From: CAXXOZ01 sp963676435
GTDB taxonomy: Bacteria > Bacillota > Clostridia > Lachnospirales > Lachnospiraceae
Direction of reading: 5' to 3'
Assembly (NCBI GenBank): GCA_963676435.2
Contig: CAXXOZ010000013.1
Coordinates: forward strand, 124,001 to 188,000
Length of the DNA: 64,000 bases
Each line of letters begins with the position of its first letter. The stretch's first letter is position 1. This document shows, piece by piece, positions 33,158 through 42,157 of this stretch. A program made the translations under genes and the position numbers. The notes under the pieces were generated by a model. That model saw only the letters and a program-made list of their open reading frames with translations. It made no database searches and was not told where the DNA came from.

Positions 33158-33553
33158 TTAGACTCTTCTACGTTTTGGCGGACGACATCCATTATGTGGA
33201 ACAGGTGTTACATCCTTAATACTTGTAACTTCAAGACCGCATGCCTGAAGCGCACGAATTGCTGCCTCTCTTCCTGATCCTGGACCTTTAACCATTACAT
33301 CAACTGATTTGAGTCCGTGTACTAAAGCTGCTTTTGTCGCAGTTTCAGCTGCCATTTGAGCTGCATAAGGAGTAGATTTCCTTGAACCTCTAAAGCCAAG
33401 ACCACCAGCACTTGCCCATGAAAGAGCATTTCCTTCGTTATCTGTTAATGTTACTATAGTATTATTAAAAGATGACTGGATATGTGCTTGTCCTCGTTCA
33501 ACGTTTTTCTTGACACGCTTTTTTGTCACTTTTTTTGTAACTTTTTTAGCCAT
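33158..33553 (-). CDS. rpsK: Ribosomal protein S11
   Basis: A 131-residue platform protein of the 30S subunit. It has a basic N-terminus rich in KKVTKK, then AHIQSSFNNTIVTLTD, the central GFRGSRKSTPYAAQMAAE and the end DVTPVPHNGCRPPKRRRV. The start ATG has GGGAGGTTAG. The gap of 223 bp to rpsM is unusually long and holds hairpins. Confidence 0.98.
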   Translation of the reverse strand: MAKKVTKKVTKKRVKKNVERGQAHIQSSFNNTIVTLTDNEGNALSWASAGGLGFRGSRKSTPYAAQMAAETATKAALVHGLKSVDVMVKGPGSGREAAIRALQACGLEVTSIKDVTPVPHNGCRPPKRRRV

Positions 33554-33776
33554 TAATAAACTAACCTCCCTTATGTGGGTTCCCGTTACGGGTTTTCTAT
33601 TTTTTTCGTTGTTTCAAATTATTTGGTAGGTTACTACCATTCCTTCAATAAGGAATACGGGATAGTTCGAGACTTGTTTTCGTCATACCCCTTCGGGGCA
33701 CAAGAGTTCGTTCGAACAAAGCTCGTACTAAATTCGAGCATCGCTTTAAAGCTTGCTCTCATTAAGTGCTCTGCTT
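33554..33776 (-). other. Structured spacer between rpsM and rpsK
   Basis: This spacer inside the alpha operon is 223 bp, where 15-40 bp is normal. It contains at least four small inverted repeats: CCCG/CGGG (33582-33592), GGTAG/CTACC (33625-33638), ATTCCTT/AAGGAAT (33639-33656) and CCCC/GGGG (33688-33698). No reading frame is supported. A regulatory leader for the downstream S11-S4-alpha genes or RNA processing are possible roles. Confidence 0.5.
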
Positions 33777-34145
33777 TTATTTTTTCTTGTTTGCTACTGT
33801 TCTCTTAGGACCTTTTCTTGTTCTTGCATTGGTCTTTGTTTTCTGACCACGAACAGGCAAGCCTTTTCTATGACGGATACCTCTGTAGCATCCGATTTCT
33901 TGCAATCGCTTGATATTCATTGCGATTTCTCTTCTTAATTCACCTTCAACCACTTGACTTTCGTCAATAGCTGCACTTATACGTTTAACTTCTTCATCTG
34001 TTAAATCTCTTACACGTGTATCAGGACTAACTTTTGCATCCTCTAAAATACGACATGCACTTACTCTACCTATACCATAGATATATGTAAGTCCAATTTC
34101 AACACGCTTTTCTCTTGGTAAATCAACACCGGAAATACGAGCCAT
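33777..34145 (-). CDS. rpsM: Ribosomal protein S13
   Basis: A 122-residue head protein that contacts tRNA and bridges the subunits. RISGVDLPREKRVEIGLTYIYGIG at the start and GIRHRKGLPVRGQKTKTNARTRKGP at the end are diagnostic. It follows rpmJ by about 150 bp, another wide gap for this operon, with GGAGGTGCAAAACAC before the ATG. Confidence 0.98.
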   Translation of the reverse strand: MARISGVDLPREKRVEIGLTYIYGIGRVSACRILEDAKVSPDTRVRDLTDEEVKRISAAIDESQVVEGELRREIAMNIKRLQEIGCYRGIRHRKGLPVRGQKTKTNARTRKGPKRTVANKKK

Positions 34146-34295
34146 ATGTGTTTTGCACCTCCATTATTTTTTTTGATAATATATGTTCAAAGAAGTTCTT
34201 CTTACAATATTAACTAGGTTTGTTACAGAACAAAGCACACACCAATCAATCACTAATCACATTAGTTTTTGATGCGCCTTATGCGGGTGTGTTCC

Positions 34296-34409
34296 TTATC
34301 CCTGTCTTTGTTTGTGTTTTGGGTTTTCACAGATTACTCTGATTCTACCCTTTCTTCTAATAATTTTGCACTTATCGCAAATTGGTTTAACTGATGATCT
34401 AACTTTCAT
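34296..34409 (-). CDS. rpmJ: Ribosomal protein L36
   Basis: A 37-residue zinc protein, MKVRSSVKPICDKCKIIRR then RIRVICENPKHKQRQG, with Cys11, Cys14, Cys27 and a His forming the zinc site. The ATG at 34409 has GGAAGGAGGATTTGAC. A longer frame upstream is not part of the gene. It lies between infA and rpsM as usual. Confidence 0.97.
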   Translation of the reverse strand: MKVRSSVKPICDKCKIIRRKGRIRVICENPKHKQRQG

Positions 34410-34491
34410 GTCAAATCCTCCTTCCAAAAAAAGTCCGCTTATTATTATATCACTTTTCAATTCTATAATCAAGCAAAACTTATACTTGTAT

Positions 34492-34710
34492 TTATTTATC
34501 TCTCCATACGATTCTGCCTTTTGACAAATCATATGGTGACAACTCTAAAGTCACTTTGTCGCCTGGTAAAATTCTGATAAAATTCATACGAAGCTTTCCA
34601 CTTATATGCGCCAATACTTGATGCCCATTTTCAAGTTCTACTTGAAACATTGCATTTGGCAGCTTTTCAACAACAGTTCCTTCAATTTCAATAACATCAG
34701 TTTTTGACAT
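34492..34710 (-). CDS. infA: Translation initiation factor IF-1
   Basis: A 72-residue OB-fold factor that fills the A site during initiation. MSKTDVIEIEGTVVEKLPNA and GHQVLAHISGKLRMNFIRILPGDKV are typical. The ATG at 34710 lies 8 bases after AGGAGG; the GTG at 34716 would be too close. Confidence 0.98.
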   Translation of the reverse strand: MSKTDVIEIEGTVVEKLPNAMFQVELENGHQVLAHISGKLRMNFIRILPGDKVTLELSPYDLSKGRIVWRDK

Positions 34711-34722
34711 TTTCACAACCTC

Positions 34723-34983
34723 CTATAAATCGTGTTCCTGCTTGTAGTTTTTAATATATTTCTTTACATTTTCATCTGTTAATGGAAGATTAAAATCATC
34801 CTTTATTTTTAAAACAGCTTGTATATGCTTCTTGTTTTTCTTCTTCGGGTTATTTATATTTCTGCTTTTTCCATCAATAAGATATACATTTTCCTGGTCT
34901 GTCTTCATTATTAGATAAAGCTCTCCTTTATCTCTTCCTGCTTTTGAAAATGCTAAGGTTCCTAAATTATAATCATATATCAT
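34723..34983 (-). CDS. KOW domain RNA-binding protein (L14e-like)
   Basis: An 86-residue basic protein. The N-terminus has a KOW-type fold (LGTLAFSKAGRDKGELYLIMKTD) similar to archaeal/eukaryotic L14e, followed by a Lys-rich tail. Such genes are regularly found between map and infA in Clostridia. The role is unproved; RNA or ribosome binding is likely from the fold and place. Confidence 0.85.
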   Translation of the reverse strand: MIYDYNLGTLAFSKAGRDKGELYLIMKTDQENVYLIDGKSRNINNPKKKNKKHIQAVLKIKDDFNLPLTDENVKKYIKNYKQEHDL

Positions 34984-35001
34984 AAATTATCACCTCTTTA
35001 G

Positions 35002-35754
35002 CTACAAGGTCAAAATTTCAGGTTCATCTTTGGTGATCAAAACAGTATTTTCATAATGAGATGACAACGAACCATCTTCGCTAACAACAGTCCAGTCATC
35101 TTCCAACCAAATAACATCAAACCTTCCGGCATTAATCATCGGTTCGATTGCAAGGGTCATTCCTGCTTTTAGTCTGATTCCTTTTCTACTTTGTGTGTGG
35201 TTCGGTATTTGCGGATCTTCATGTAACTCTTTTCCAATCCCATGACCAACCAAATCTCTTACCACTCCATATCCAAAACTTTCAGCATGTTTTGCTATAG
35301 CATTTGAAATATCGTGTAAGTGGAATCCTTCTTTTGCAAACTTTATCCCCTCAAAGAATGACTGTTTTGTCACTTTGATAAGCTTCAAAGCTTCTTCATC
35401 AACCTGTCCGACAGGATATGTTCTCGCTGCATCTGAATGATAACCTTTGTGAATCAGACCTATGTCCAAACTCACAATGTCACCCTCTCTGATAATATGC
35501 TTATCTGTTGGTATTCCGTGAACGACTTCCTCATTCACAGAAACACAAACCGATGCAGGATAACCATTATAGTTATAAAATGAGGCGGTTGCACCAAGAT
35601 CCTTTATCATCTTGGCTCCGAGTCTGTCAATTTCCATAGTTGTCATTCCTGGTTTTATCTCTTTGGCCAATCTTTCGTGCACATCCGATAACATTTTACC
35701 GGCTTCTCTCATTATTTCTATTTCTCTGCCTGATTTTATAGATACTGACATCAT
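35002..35754 (-). CDS. map: Methionine aminopeptidase, type I
   Basis: A 250-residue dinuclear metalloprotease that removes N-terminal Met. Metal ligands are visible in SLDIGLIHKGYHSDAARTYPVG (two Asp), GHGIGKELHEDP (His) and LAIEPMI (Glu). It starts next to the adk stop; either the ATG at 35754 or that at 35751 is used, the second being better spaced from GGGAG. Confidence 0.97.
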   Translation of the reverse strand: MMSVSIKSGREIEIMREAGKMLSDVHERLAKEIKPGMTTMEIDRLGAKMIKDLGATASFYNYNGYPASVCVSVNEEVVHGIPTDKHIIREGDIVSLDIGLIHKGYHSDAARTYPVGQVDEEALKLIKVTKQSFFEGIKFAKEGFHLHDISNAIAKHAESFGYGVVRDLVGHGIGKELHEDPQIPNHTQSRKGIRLKAGMTLAIEPMINAGRFDVIWLEDDWTVVSEDGSLSSHYENTVLITKDEPEILTL

Positions 35755-36399
35755 TTACGCTCCCAAGGTATCGACTATAGAATTAAATACTTTATCCAGT
35801 TCCATAGTACCATCAACTGTTACTAAGACTCCTTGGCTTTTATAGTAATCTATAAGTGGTGAAGTCTGTTCATGATAAACATTCAAACGTTTTTTAACTG
35901 TTTCTGGTTTATCATCATCTCTTAAAACAAGTTCTTTACCACATTCATCACATACCCCTTCTTTTTTAGAAGGAATATTTACTAAGTGATAAGTTGCTCC
36001 ACAACCAGAGCAAGCTCTTCTTCCAGACATTCTTTCTATAATAGACTGGTCTGGGACTTCTATATTTAATGCATAGTCAACTTTTTCTTTTAAATTCTCT
36101 AGGGCTGAAGATAGGCATTCTGCTTGTGGTATTGTTCTTGGAAATCCATCCAAAACATATCCACTTTTGCAATCATCCTGTGCAATTCTATCTACAACTA
36201 AATCTACTACCAATTCATCTGGGACTAATAGTCCCTTGTCCATATATCCTTTTGCTTTCTGACCAAGTTCGGTATTATTTTTTATGTTCGCTCTGAATAT
36301 ATCTCCTGTAGAAATATGAGGAATACTATATTTCTCCGCAATCATTTTTGCCTGGGTTCCTTTACCCGCACCTGGTGCACCTAACATGATTATCTTCAT
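35755..36399 (-). CDS. adk: Adenylate kinase
   Basis: A 214-residue long-form kinase. The P-loop is GAPGAGKGTQ (about residue 7), followed by HISTGDIFRANI and DGFPRTIPQAE. The lid has a four-Cys zinc site (CSGC and CDEC), common in Gram-positives. It converts AMP and ATP to two ADP. It lies between secY and map. Confidence 0.98.
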   Translation of the reverse strand: MKIIMLGAPGAGKGTQAKMIAEKYSIPHISTGDIFRANIKNNTELGQKAKGYMDKGLLVPDELVVDLVVDRIAQDDCKSGYVLDGFPRTIPQAECLSSALENLKEKVDYALNIEVPDQSIIERMSGRRACSGCGATYHLVNIPSKKEGVCDECGKELVLRDDDKPETVKKRLNVYHEQTSPLIDYYKSQGVLVTVDGTMELDKVFNSIVDTLGA

Positions 36400-36434
36400 A
36401 ATTTACCTCTTTTCAACAAATTGTCGGAATTGAT

Positions 36435-37757
36435 CTATCTGTCGCTTAAGAAACCTTTATAATTTCTAACCAACATCATTGACTCAGTCTTTTTCATTGT
36501 TTCAAGAATTACACCAACGATAATGATTAATGAGGTTCCACCAAACGAAACGTTTGCTTTCCAAATACCTGTAAAAACAATTGGTATAGCTGCAACTATA
36601 ATTAACCCTATAGCTCCAATGAATATTATATAGTTTAATATCTTTGTTAAGTATTCAGTGGTTGGTTTTCCAGGTCTTATTCCTGGAATAAATCCACCTT
36701 GCTTTTTCATTCTGTCTGAAACTTCAATTGGATTAAAAGTAATTGAAGTATAAAAATAAGCAAAAAATATTACAAATAGTATGTATGCTAAAAACCCAAG
36801 TGAATATATAGGTGCACTAGGGTTACACCAGTATCCTGTAGTGAAGTATCTAGTCCACTCTGGAGTAGTTCCTCCGCTAACAAGATTTGCAATAATCACT
36901 GGAAATTGTAGTAGTGATGAAGCAAAGATAATAGGAATAACTCCGGCAGTGTTAACTCTTAAAGGAATGTGAGTTGACTGTCCTCCTACCATTTTTCTTC
37001 CCTGCATTTTTTTTGCATACTGTACTGCTATTCTTCTTTCCCCACCTTGTAGATATACAATAAAAACTACTATTGCAACTACAACTGCTAAAATAATTAA
37101 TGCTGCTAGGAATTTACCTCCTACTGATGAAGCACCCTGTACAAATTTTTCGTACAAAGTAGTAAAATCAGCTGGTATTCTTGAAAGGATATTTATCAAA
37201 AGTATAATAGATATACCATTTCCAATTCCTTTTTCAGTGATTTGTTCACCAAACCACATTAAAAGAGTCGCTCCTGCAGTCATTGTAATTACCGCAACTA
37301 TTATTGTCCAAACATACTCAGGTGTAGAACTTGTATCAAATATGCCCTGACTTCCGAAACCTACAGCCATAGCTATACCTTCTACAATTGAAAGTCCTAC
37401 AGTTAAGTATCTAGTAATTTTCGATATCTTCTTTCTGCCGTCTTCACCTTCTTTTTGCAATTCCTCAAGTTTAGGTATTGCAATTGTTAAAAGCTGCATA
37501 ATGATGGAAGCCGTAATGTAAGGTGTTATATTTAAAGCAAATATCGACATTCTACTAAACGAACTTCCCGTCAATGCATCAAAAAAACCAAATGCCCCTT
37601 CCGAAAATCCGTCGAACAGGCTGCTTACCGTTGCTGAATCTATTCCAATCAACGGAAGCTGACATCCTATCCTAACAACAATTAATATTAATAAGGTAAA
37701 GAATAATCTGCTTCTTATCTCTTTAATTTTAAATGCGTTTTTAACGGTTTCCCACAT
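36435..37757 (-). CDS. secY: Preprotein translocase subunit SecY
   Basis: A 440-residue protein with ten membrane helices, the channel of the Sec translocon. LTIAIPKLEELQKEGEDGRKKI and FAYFYTSITFNPIEVSDRMKKQGGFIPGIRPGKPT are family signatures. Its start overlaps the rplO stop by one base. It exports the signal-peptide proteins seen here, such as the subtilase. Confidence 0.98.
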   Translation of the reverse strand: MWETVKNAFKIKEIRSRLFFTLLILIVVRIGCQLPLIGIDSATVSSLFDGFSEGAFGFFDALTGSSFSRMSIFALNITPYITASIIMQLLTIAIPKLEELQKEGEDGRKKISKITRYLTVGLSIVEGIAMAVGFGSQGIFDTSSTPEYVWTIIVAVITMTAGATLLMWFGEQITEKGIGNGISIILLINILSRIPADFTTLYEKFVQGASSVGGKFLAALIILAVVVAIVVFIVYLQGGERRIAVQYAKKMQGRKMVGGQSTHIPLRVNTAGVIPIIFASSLLQFPVIIANLVSGGTTPEWTRYFTTGYWCNPSAPIYSLGFLAYILFVIFFAYFYTSITFNPIEVSDRMKKQGGFIPGIRPGKPTTEYLTKILNYIIFIGAIGLIIVAAIPIVFTGIWKANVSFGGTSLIIIVGVILETMKKTESMMLVRNYKGFLSDR

Positions 37758-38197
37758 TATACCACCTCACAGGTTCCACCAAGAGCTTCAATTTTTTCTT
37801 TTGCGCTTGTACTGAAGTAGTTAACTTTAACTGTAAGCTTTTTGGTAAGTTCTCCATTTCCTAAGATTTTAACACCATCTTTTGGATTTTTAACGATCCC
37901 TTTTTCTATTAATGATTCTACAGTAACTGTTGATCCAGCTCTGAATTTATTAAGAGCATCTACATTTATTCCAATAATTTCTTTTGAATTTCTACATGTA
38001 AAACCTCTTTTAGGAATTCTTCTATAAAGTGGCATCTGACCACCCTCAAATCCAATTCTTGGACTTCCTGAGCGGGCTTTCTGACCTTTATGACCTTTTC
38101 CTGCTGTTTTTCCATTTCCCGAACCGTGTCCACGGCCTCTTCTGAAGTTATCACTGTGTTTTGATCCTTCAGCGGGTTGCAAGTTAGATAAATTCAT
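37757..38197 (-). CDS. rplO: Ribosomal protein L15
   Basis: A 146-residue 50S assembly protein. The Gly-rich basic N-terminus (FRRGRGHGSGNGKTAGKGHKG, shortened) and FEGGQMPLYRRIPKRGF are typical. It follows rpmD by 36 bp and overlaps secY by one base. Confidence 0.98.
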   Translation of the reverse strand: MNLSNLQPAEGSKHSDNFRRGRGHGSGNGKTAGKGHKGQKARSGSPRIGFEGGQMPLYRRIPKRGFTCRNSKEIIGINVDALNKFRAGSTVTVESLIEKGIVKNPKDGVKILGNGELTKKLTVKVNYFSTSAKEKIEALGGTCEVV

Positions 38198-38233
38198 CCT
38201 TACACCTCCTTAATTTCATTAAAAGATATATGT

Positions 38234-38416
38234 CTACTCTTCTACTTTAACTAAGTGAGATACCTGCGCAACCATACCTCTAGTTGCAGCATTGTCAGGC
38301 ATTTCTACTGTTTTGTTAAGTTTTCTGAGTCCTAATGCTTCTACTGTTTTTTTGTGTTTTGGTATTGCACCAATAGGTGATTTTACCAATGTGATTTTAA
38401 TTTTTTTATCAGCCAT
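38234..38416 (-). CDS. rpmD: Ribosomal protein L30
   Basis: A 60-residue protein starting MADKKIKITLVKSPIGAIP, with HKKTVEALGLRKLNKTVE and an NAATRGMVAQVSHLVKVEE end. The ATG at 38416 is chosen because it has AGGAGGAAATGAAG before it; the ATG six bases upstream is within that spacing. Confidence 0.97.
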   Translation of the reverse strand: MADKKIKITLVKSPIGAIPKHKKTVEALGLRKLNKTVEMPDNAATRGMVAQVSHLVKVEE

Positions 38417-38431
38417 CTTCATTTCCTCCTA

Positions 38432-38941
38432 TTACGCTAAAATCTCTTCTACGGATTTACCACGAAGTCTAGCTACTTCTTCCGGAGTCTTTAACTCAGA
38501 TAAGCCTTGTAATGTAGCAAGAACTACATTTTGTTTGTTATTTGAGCCTAAAGATTTTGTACGAATATTTTTGATTCCAGCAAGTTCAAGAATGTTACGC
38601 GCAGGACCTCCTGCGATAACACCTGTACCTTCCGGAGCTCTTTTCAATAATACCTGGGCACTACCGAATTTTCCTATTATATCATGAGGAATACTTAAGT
38701 TTTCATCAACTGGTATAGCTACTAACTTTTTAGACGCATCTTCTTTTCCTTTACGAATCGCTTCAGGAATTTCTGTTGCTTTACCTAAACCTACACCTAC
38801 ATGTCCGTTGCCGTCTCCAACAACTACTAATGCTGTAAATCTGAAATTACGTCCACCTTTAACAACCTTAGTAACACGCTTGATTGATACTACTTTTTCT
38901 TCTAATTCTAATTGACTAGCATCAATGATTGTACGTTTCAT
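38432..38941 (-). CDS. rpsE: Ribosomal protein S5
   Basis: A 169-residue 30S protein involved in decoding accuracy and mRNA unwinding. VVKGGRNFRFTALVVVGDGNG and VGLGKATEIPEAIRKG lie in the N-terminal RNA-binding domain, and PEGTGVIAGGPARNILELAG in the C-terminal one. It is in its normal place between rplR and rpmD. Confidence 0.98.
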   Translation of the reverse strand: MKRTIIDASQLELEEKVVSIKRVTKVVKGGRNFRFTALVVVGDGNGHVGVGLGKATEIPEAIRKGKEDASKKLVAIPVDENLSIPHDIIGKFGSAQVLLKRAPEGTGVIAGGPARNILELAGIKNIRTKSLGSNNKQNVVLATLQGLSELKTPEEVARLRGKSVEEILA

Positions 38942-38960
38942 GTGCTTTTCTCCTCCTTGC

Positions 38961-39329
38961 CTAGAATTTCAGCCCAGCTTCTCTAGCTGAGTCTGCTAAT
39001 GCTTGAATTTTACCTTGATATATGAATCCGCCTCTATCAAAGACAACTTCTGATATACCTTTTTCTAATGCTTTTTTAGCAATAACAGTACCTAAATATG
39101 CAGCTGCATCAACGTTGTTAGTTTTCTCAAGCTCAGCTTTAATATCTTTTTGTACAGTTGAAGCTGAGGCTAAAGTATTACCAGCAATATCGTCAATAAT
39201 TTGAGCATACATATGATTATTGCTTCTAAACACAGACAAACGAGGTCTTGCAGCTGTTCCACTGTAACGATTACGTAATTTTCTATGCTTATTTATACGA
39301 ACTTCAGTTCTTGATTTTTTTCTAATCAT
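38961..39329 (-). CDS. rplR: Ribosomal protein L18
   Basis: A 122-residue 5S rRNA-binding protein. RHRKLRNRYSGTAARPRLSVFRSNNHMYAQIIDD-type N-terminus (quoted in parts) and FDRGGFIYQGKIQALADSAREAGLKF end are diagnostic. The ATG at 39329 is 8 bases after GGAG; a GTG 9 bases upstream overlaps that site. Confidence 0.97.
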   Translation of the reverse strand: MIRKKSRTEVRINKHRKLRNRYSGTAARPRLSVFRSNNHMYAQIIDDIAGNTLASASTVQKDIKAELEKTNNVDAAAYLGTVIAKKALEKGISEVVFDRGGFIYQGKIQALADSAREAGLKF

Positions 39330-39346
39330 TATTGTCACTCCTTTAA

Positions 39347-39889
39347 TTATTTCTTACCAGTCTTACCAACTTTACGTCTAATAACTTCATCAGCATATTT
39401 GATACCTTTGCCTTTGTATGGCTCTGGACGTCTTTTGTCTCTGATTTCAGCAGCGTATTGGCCAACTTTTTCTTTATCTATACCTTTAACAGTAATGTGT
39501 GTCTGGTCCACTAAAACTGCTTCTAATCCTTCAGGATCAACCATTTCTACAGGATGTGAGTATCCTAAAGATAATGTTAATTTGTTTCCTGATTTTGCAG
39601 CTCTGTAACCAACTCCGTTAATTTCAAGTTTCTTTTCGAAACCTTCTGTTACACCTATAATCATATTATTGATGAGTGTTCTTGTAAGACCATGTAATGC
39701 TTTCATTTTCTTTAAGTCGCTTGGTCTTGATACTGTGATCACTTCACCTTCCATTTTAAGAACCATTTCTGATGCTAAAACTCTTGAGAGTTCTCCTTTT
39801 GGTCCTTTAACAGTCACTTTATTATTTTCTGCTATATCAATTGTAACTCCTGCTGGTATAGCGATAGGCATTCTTCCTATACGTGACAT
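39347..39889 (-). CDS. rplF: Ribosomal protein L6
   Basis: A 180-residue protein near the factor-binding site. SRIGRMPIAIPAGV, TVKGPKGELSR and RRPEPYKGKGIKYADE are family motifs. It follows rpsH by about 70 bp and has GGAGGTGCAGGC before the ATG. Confidence 0.98.
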   Translation of the reverse strand: MSRIGRMPIAIPAGVTIDIAENNKVTVKGPKGELSRVLASEMVLKMEGEVITVSRPSDLKKMKALHGLTRTLINNMIIGVTEGFEKKLEINGVGYRAAKSGNKLTLSLGYSHPVEMVDPEGLEAVLVDQTHITVKGIDKEKVGQYAAEIRDKRRPEPYKGKGIKYADEVIRRKVGKTGKK

Positions 39890-39959
39890 GCCTGCACCTC
39901 CTTCTTCGTGGAAATTCTAACATTCAAGTAACTTGATGTTAATACCCTTTTTCGTTGTT

Positions 39960-40361
39960 TTACCATACGAAAGCAAGTACTTCTCCACCTACATTTTGTT
40001 TTCTAGCTTCTTTGTCAGTTATCACACCGTTATTTGTTGATATTATTGCTATTCCCAATCCCCCAAGTACTTTTGGAAGTTGTTCTGTATTAGCATATAC
40101 ACGAAGGCCAGGTTTTGAAATTCTTTTTAGGCCTGTGATTATTTTTTCTTTATTGTCTGGTCCGTATTTTAAAGTTATACGGATACTTTTGAATTTCCCC
40201 TCTTCTATAAGGTTATATTTTTTAATATATCCTTCGTTTAAAAGAATTTCAGCTATTGATAATTTCATTTTAGAAGCTGGAATATCCACTGTATCATGTT
40301 TAGCAGTATTTGCATTACGAATTCTTGTAAGCATATCTGCAATAGGATCACTCATTGTCAT
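39960..40361 (-). CDS. rpsH: Ribosomal protein S8
   Basis: A 133-residue 16S rRNA binder. SDPIADMLTRIRNANTAKH at the start, and ISKPGLRVYANTEQLPKV then GIAIISTNNGVITDKEARK at the end are characteristic. It sits between rpsN and rplF. The ATG two codons downstream is an alternative start. Confidence 0.98.
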   Translation of the reverse strand: MTMSDPIADMLTRIRNANTAKHDTVDIPASKMKLSIAEILLNEGYIKKYNLIEEGKFKSIRITLKYGPDNKEKIITGLKRISKPGLRVYANTEQLPKVLGGLGIAIISTNNGVITDKEARKQNVGGEVLAFVW

Positions 40362-40400
40362 ATTGGTTTTCCTCCTTTATTATTTTCCTAAGGTCGTATT

Positions 40401-40586
40401 TTACCAGCTTGCTTTTCTAACTCCTGGTATCTGTCCTTTATATGCTAGTTCACGGAAGCAAATTCTGCAAATTCCGTATTTTCTTAAATAAGCATGTGGT
40501 CTACCACATATTCTGCAACGACTATATTCTTGAGTTGAAAATTTAGCTTTACGTTGTTGCTTTACTTTCATAGCAGTTTTAGCCAT
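40401..40586 (-). CDS. rpsN: Ribosomal protein S14, zinc-binding type
   Basis: A 61-residue type Z protein. The zinc ribbon has CRICGRPH and CRICFRELA (two CxxC pairs). This short zinc form is standard for the spc-operon copy in Gram-positives. It lies between rplE and rpsH. Confidence 0.98.
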   Translation of the reverse strand: MAKTAMKVKQQRKAKFSTQEYSRCRICGRPHAYLRKYGICRICFRELAYKGQIPGVRKASW

Positions 40587-40601
40587 AATTTTTCTCTCCT
40601 T

Positions 40602-41144
40602 TTACAGTTTTTGGAATGGCATGTTAAAACATGTCAATAGTTCACGAGCTTCCTCATCTGTTTTAGCAGTTGTTACTACTATAACATCCATACCTCTAAC
40701 TTTATCTACCTTGTCATACTCTATTTCAGGGAAAATCAACTGCTCTTTAATTCCAAGTGCATAATTTCCTCTTCCGTCAAATGAATTAGGGTTAACTCCT
40801 CTAAAGTCACGAACACGAGGTAGAGCAAGGTTTATCAAACGATCAAGGAATTCATACATTTTTTCTCCTCTAAGGGTTACTTTACATCCGATCGCCATTC
40901 CTTCTCTTAACTTAAAGTTAGCAACTGATTTTTTAGCTTTTGTTATTACAGGTTTTTGTCCAGCAATGATTTCCAAATCCTTTATTGCTGCATCTAAAAT
41001 CTTAGCATTGTCTTTGGCTTCACCGACACCCATGTTGATAATTACTTTTTCAACTTTAGGAACCTGCATTGCGTTTTTATATCCAAATTTTTTCATCATG
41101 GAATCCATGATTTCACTTTTGTAAGTCTCTTTTAGTCTACTCAA
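40602..41144 (-). CDS. rplE: Ribosomal protein L5
   Basis: A 180-residue 5S rRNA-binding protein. QVPKVEKVIINMGVGEA, KPVITKAKKSVANFKLREG and RDFRGVNPNSFDGRGNY are family motifs. The length is normal. It follows rplX by 23 bp. Confidence 0.98.
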   Translation of the reverse strand: MSRLKETYKSEIMDSMMKKFGYKNAMQVPKVEKVIINMGVGEAKDNAKILDAAIKDLEIIAGQKPVITKAKKSVANFKLREGMAIGCKVTLRGEKMYEFLDRLINLALPRVRDFRGVNPNSFDGRGNYALGIKEQLIFPEIEYDKVDKVRGMDVIVVTTAKTDEEARELLTCFNMPFQKL

Positions 41145-41167
41145 CTTTATGGACCTCCTCTCCTAGA

Positions 41168-41479
41168 TTAATCAATCATATCTCCTGTTGATTTTGCTAT
41201 ACGAACTTTTTTTCCATCTTTTACGGAGAAACCAACTCTTGTTGTTTTTCCTTTGTGGATGTACATTACGTTAGAAATATCAAGAGGGCCTTCTTGTTCA
41301 ATTATGCCACCATTCTGGTTAGCAGCACTTGGTTTTGAATGTTTTGTCATCATGTTGATGCCTTCAACTAAAACCGTACCATCTTTTTTATTCACGGCAA
41401 TAATTTTGCCTTCTTTGTCTTTATCTTTTCCTGCGATTACTTTAACTGTATCGCCTTTTTTAATTTTTAAGCTAGCCAT
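41168..41479 (-). CDS. rplX: Ribosomal protein L24
   Basis: A 103-residue assembly initiator of the 50S subunit, with an N-terminal KOW motif (IKKGDTVKVIAGKDKDKEG) and the conserved GGIIEQEGPLDISNVM. It follows rplN by 14 bp. Confidence 0.98.
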   Translation of the reverse strand: MASLKIKKGDTVKVIAGKDKDKEGKIIAVNKKDGTVLVEGINMMTKHSKPSAANQNGGIIEQEGPLDISNVMYIHKGKTTRVGFSVKDGKKVRIAKSTGDMID

Positions 41480-41493
41480 TTATCTACACCTCC

Positions 41494-41862
41494 CTACAAT
41501 ACTTCAGGGGCTAAAGATACAATTTTCATAAACTGCTTTTCTCTTAGCTCTCTGGCTACCGGCCCGAAGATACGTGTTCCTCTTGGATTTTTATCTTCTT
41601 TTATTATTACGGCAGCATTTTCGTCAAATTTTATATAAGAACCGTCTTTACGACGTGCACCTTTTACTGTTCGTACTACTACTGCTCTAACTACATCACC
41701 TTTTTTAACTACTCCGCCTGGTGTTGCGTCTTTAACAGTTGCGACGATAACATCTCCGATATTAGCGTATCTTCTAGTAGAACCACCTAGTACTCTTATA
41801 CAAAGTATTTCTTTAGCGCCTGTGTTATCAGCAACTCTAAGTCTACTTTCCTGTTGAATCAT
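41494..41862 (-). CDS. rplN: Ribosomal protein L14
   Basis: A 122-residue protein at the subunit interface. MIQQESRLRVADNTGAKEIL and GTRIFGPVARELREKQFMKI are diagnostic. The ATG at 41862 gives the family's exact N-terminus; the open frame extends 18 codons upstream, but that part overlaps rpsQ's end. Confidence 0.98.
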   Translation of the reverse strand: MIQQESRLRVADNTGAKEILCIRVLGGSTRRYANIGDVIVATVKDATPGGVVKKGDVVRAVVVRTVKGARRKDGSYIKFDENAAVIIKEDKNPRGTRIFGPVARELREKQFMKIVSLAPEVL

Positions 41863-41879
41863 AATAATACTCCTTCCTA

Positions 41880-42134
41880 CTATTTCGCTTTTTCGATTAC
41901 TTCGACAAGCCTCCATCTTTTACTTTTAGATAATGGTCTTGTCTCCATAACTCTGATTTTATCGCCAATGCCACATTCATTATTTTCATCATGGGCTTTT
42001 AATTTATATGTTCTTTTAACGATTTTTTTGTACAAAGGATGTTTTACGTGATCTTCTACAGCTACTACAACTGTTTTATCCATTTTGTCACTAATAACTT
42101 TTCCTGTACGTGTTTTTCTTAAATTTCTGTCCAC
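41880..42134 (-). CDS. rpsQ: Ribosomal protein S17
   Basis: An 84-residue OB-fold protein, MDRNLRKTRTGKVISDKMDK then TVVVAVEDHVKHPLYKKIVKR. The start is the GTG at 42134, seven bases after AAGGAGG. The upstream in-frame ATG at 42152 contains that ribosome site and is rejected. Confidence 0.96.
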   Translation of the reverse strand: MDRNLRKTRTGKVISDKMDKTVVVAVEDHVKHPLYKKIVKRTYKLKAHDENNECGIGDKIRVMETRPLSKSKRWRLVEVIEKAK

Positions 42135-42157
42135 AACAATTCCTCCTTCCATACGGA

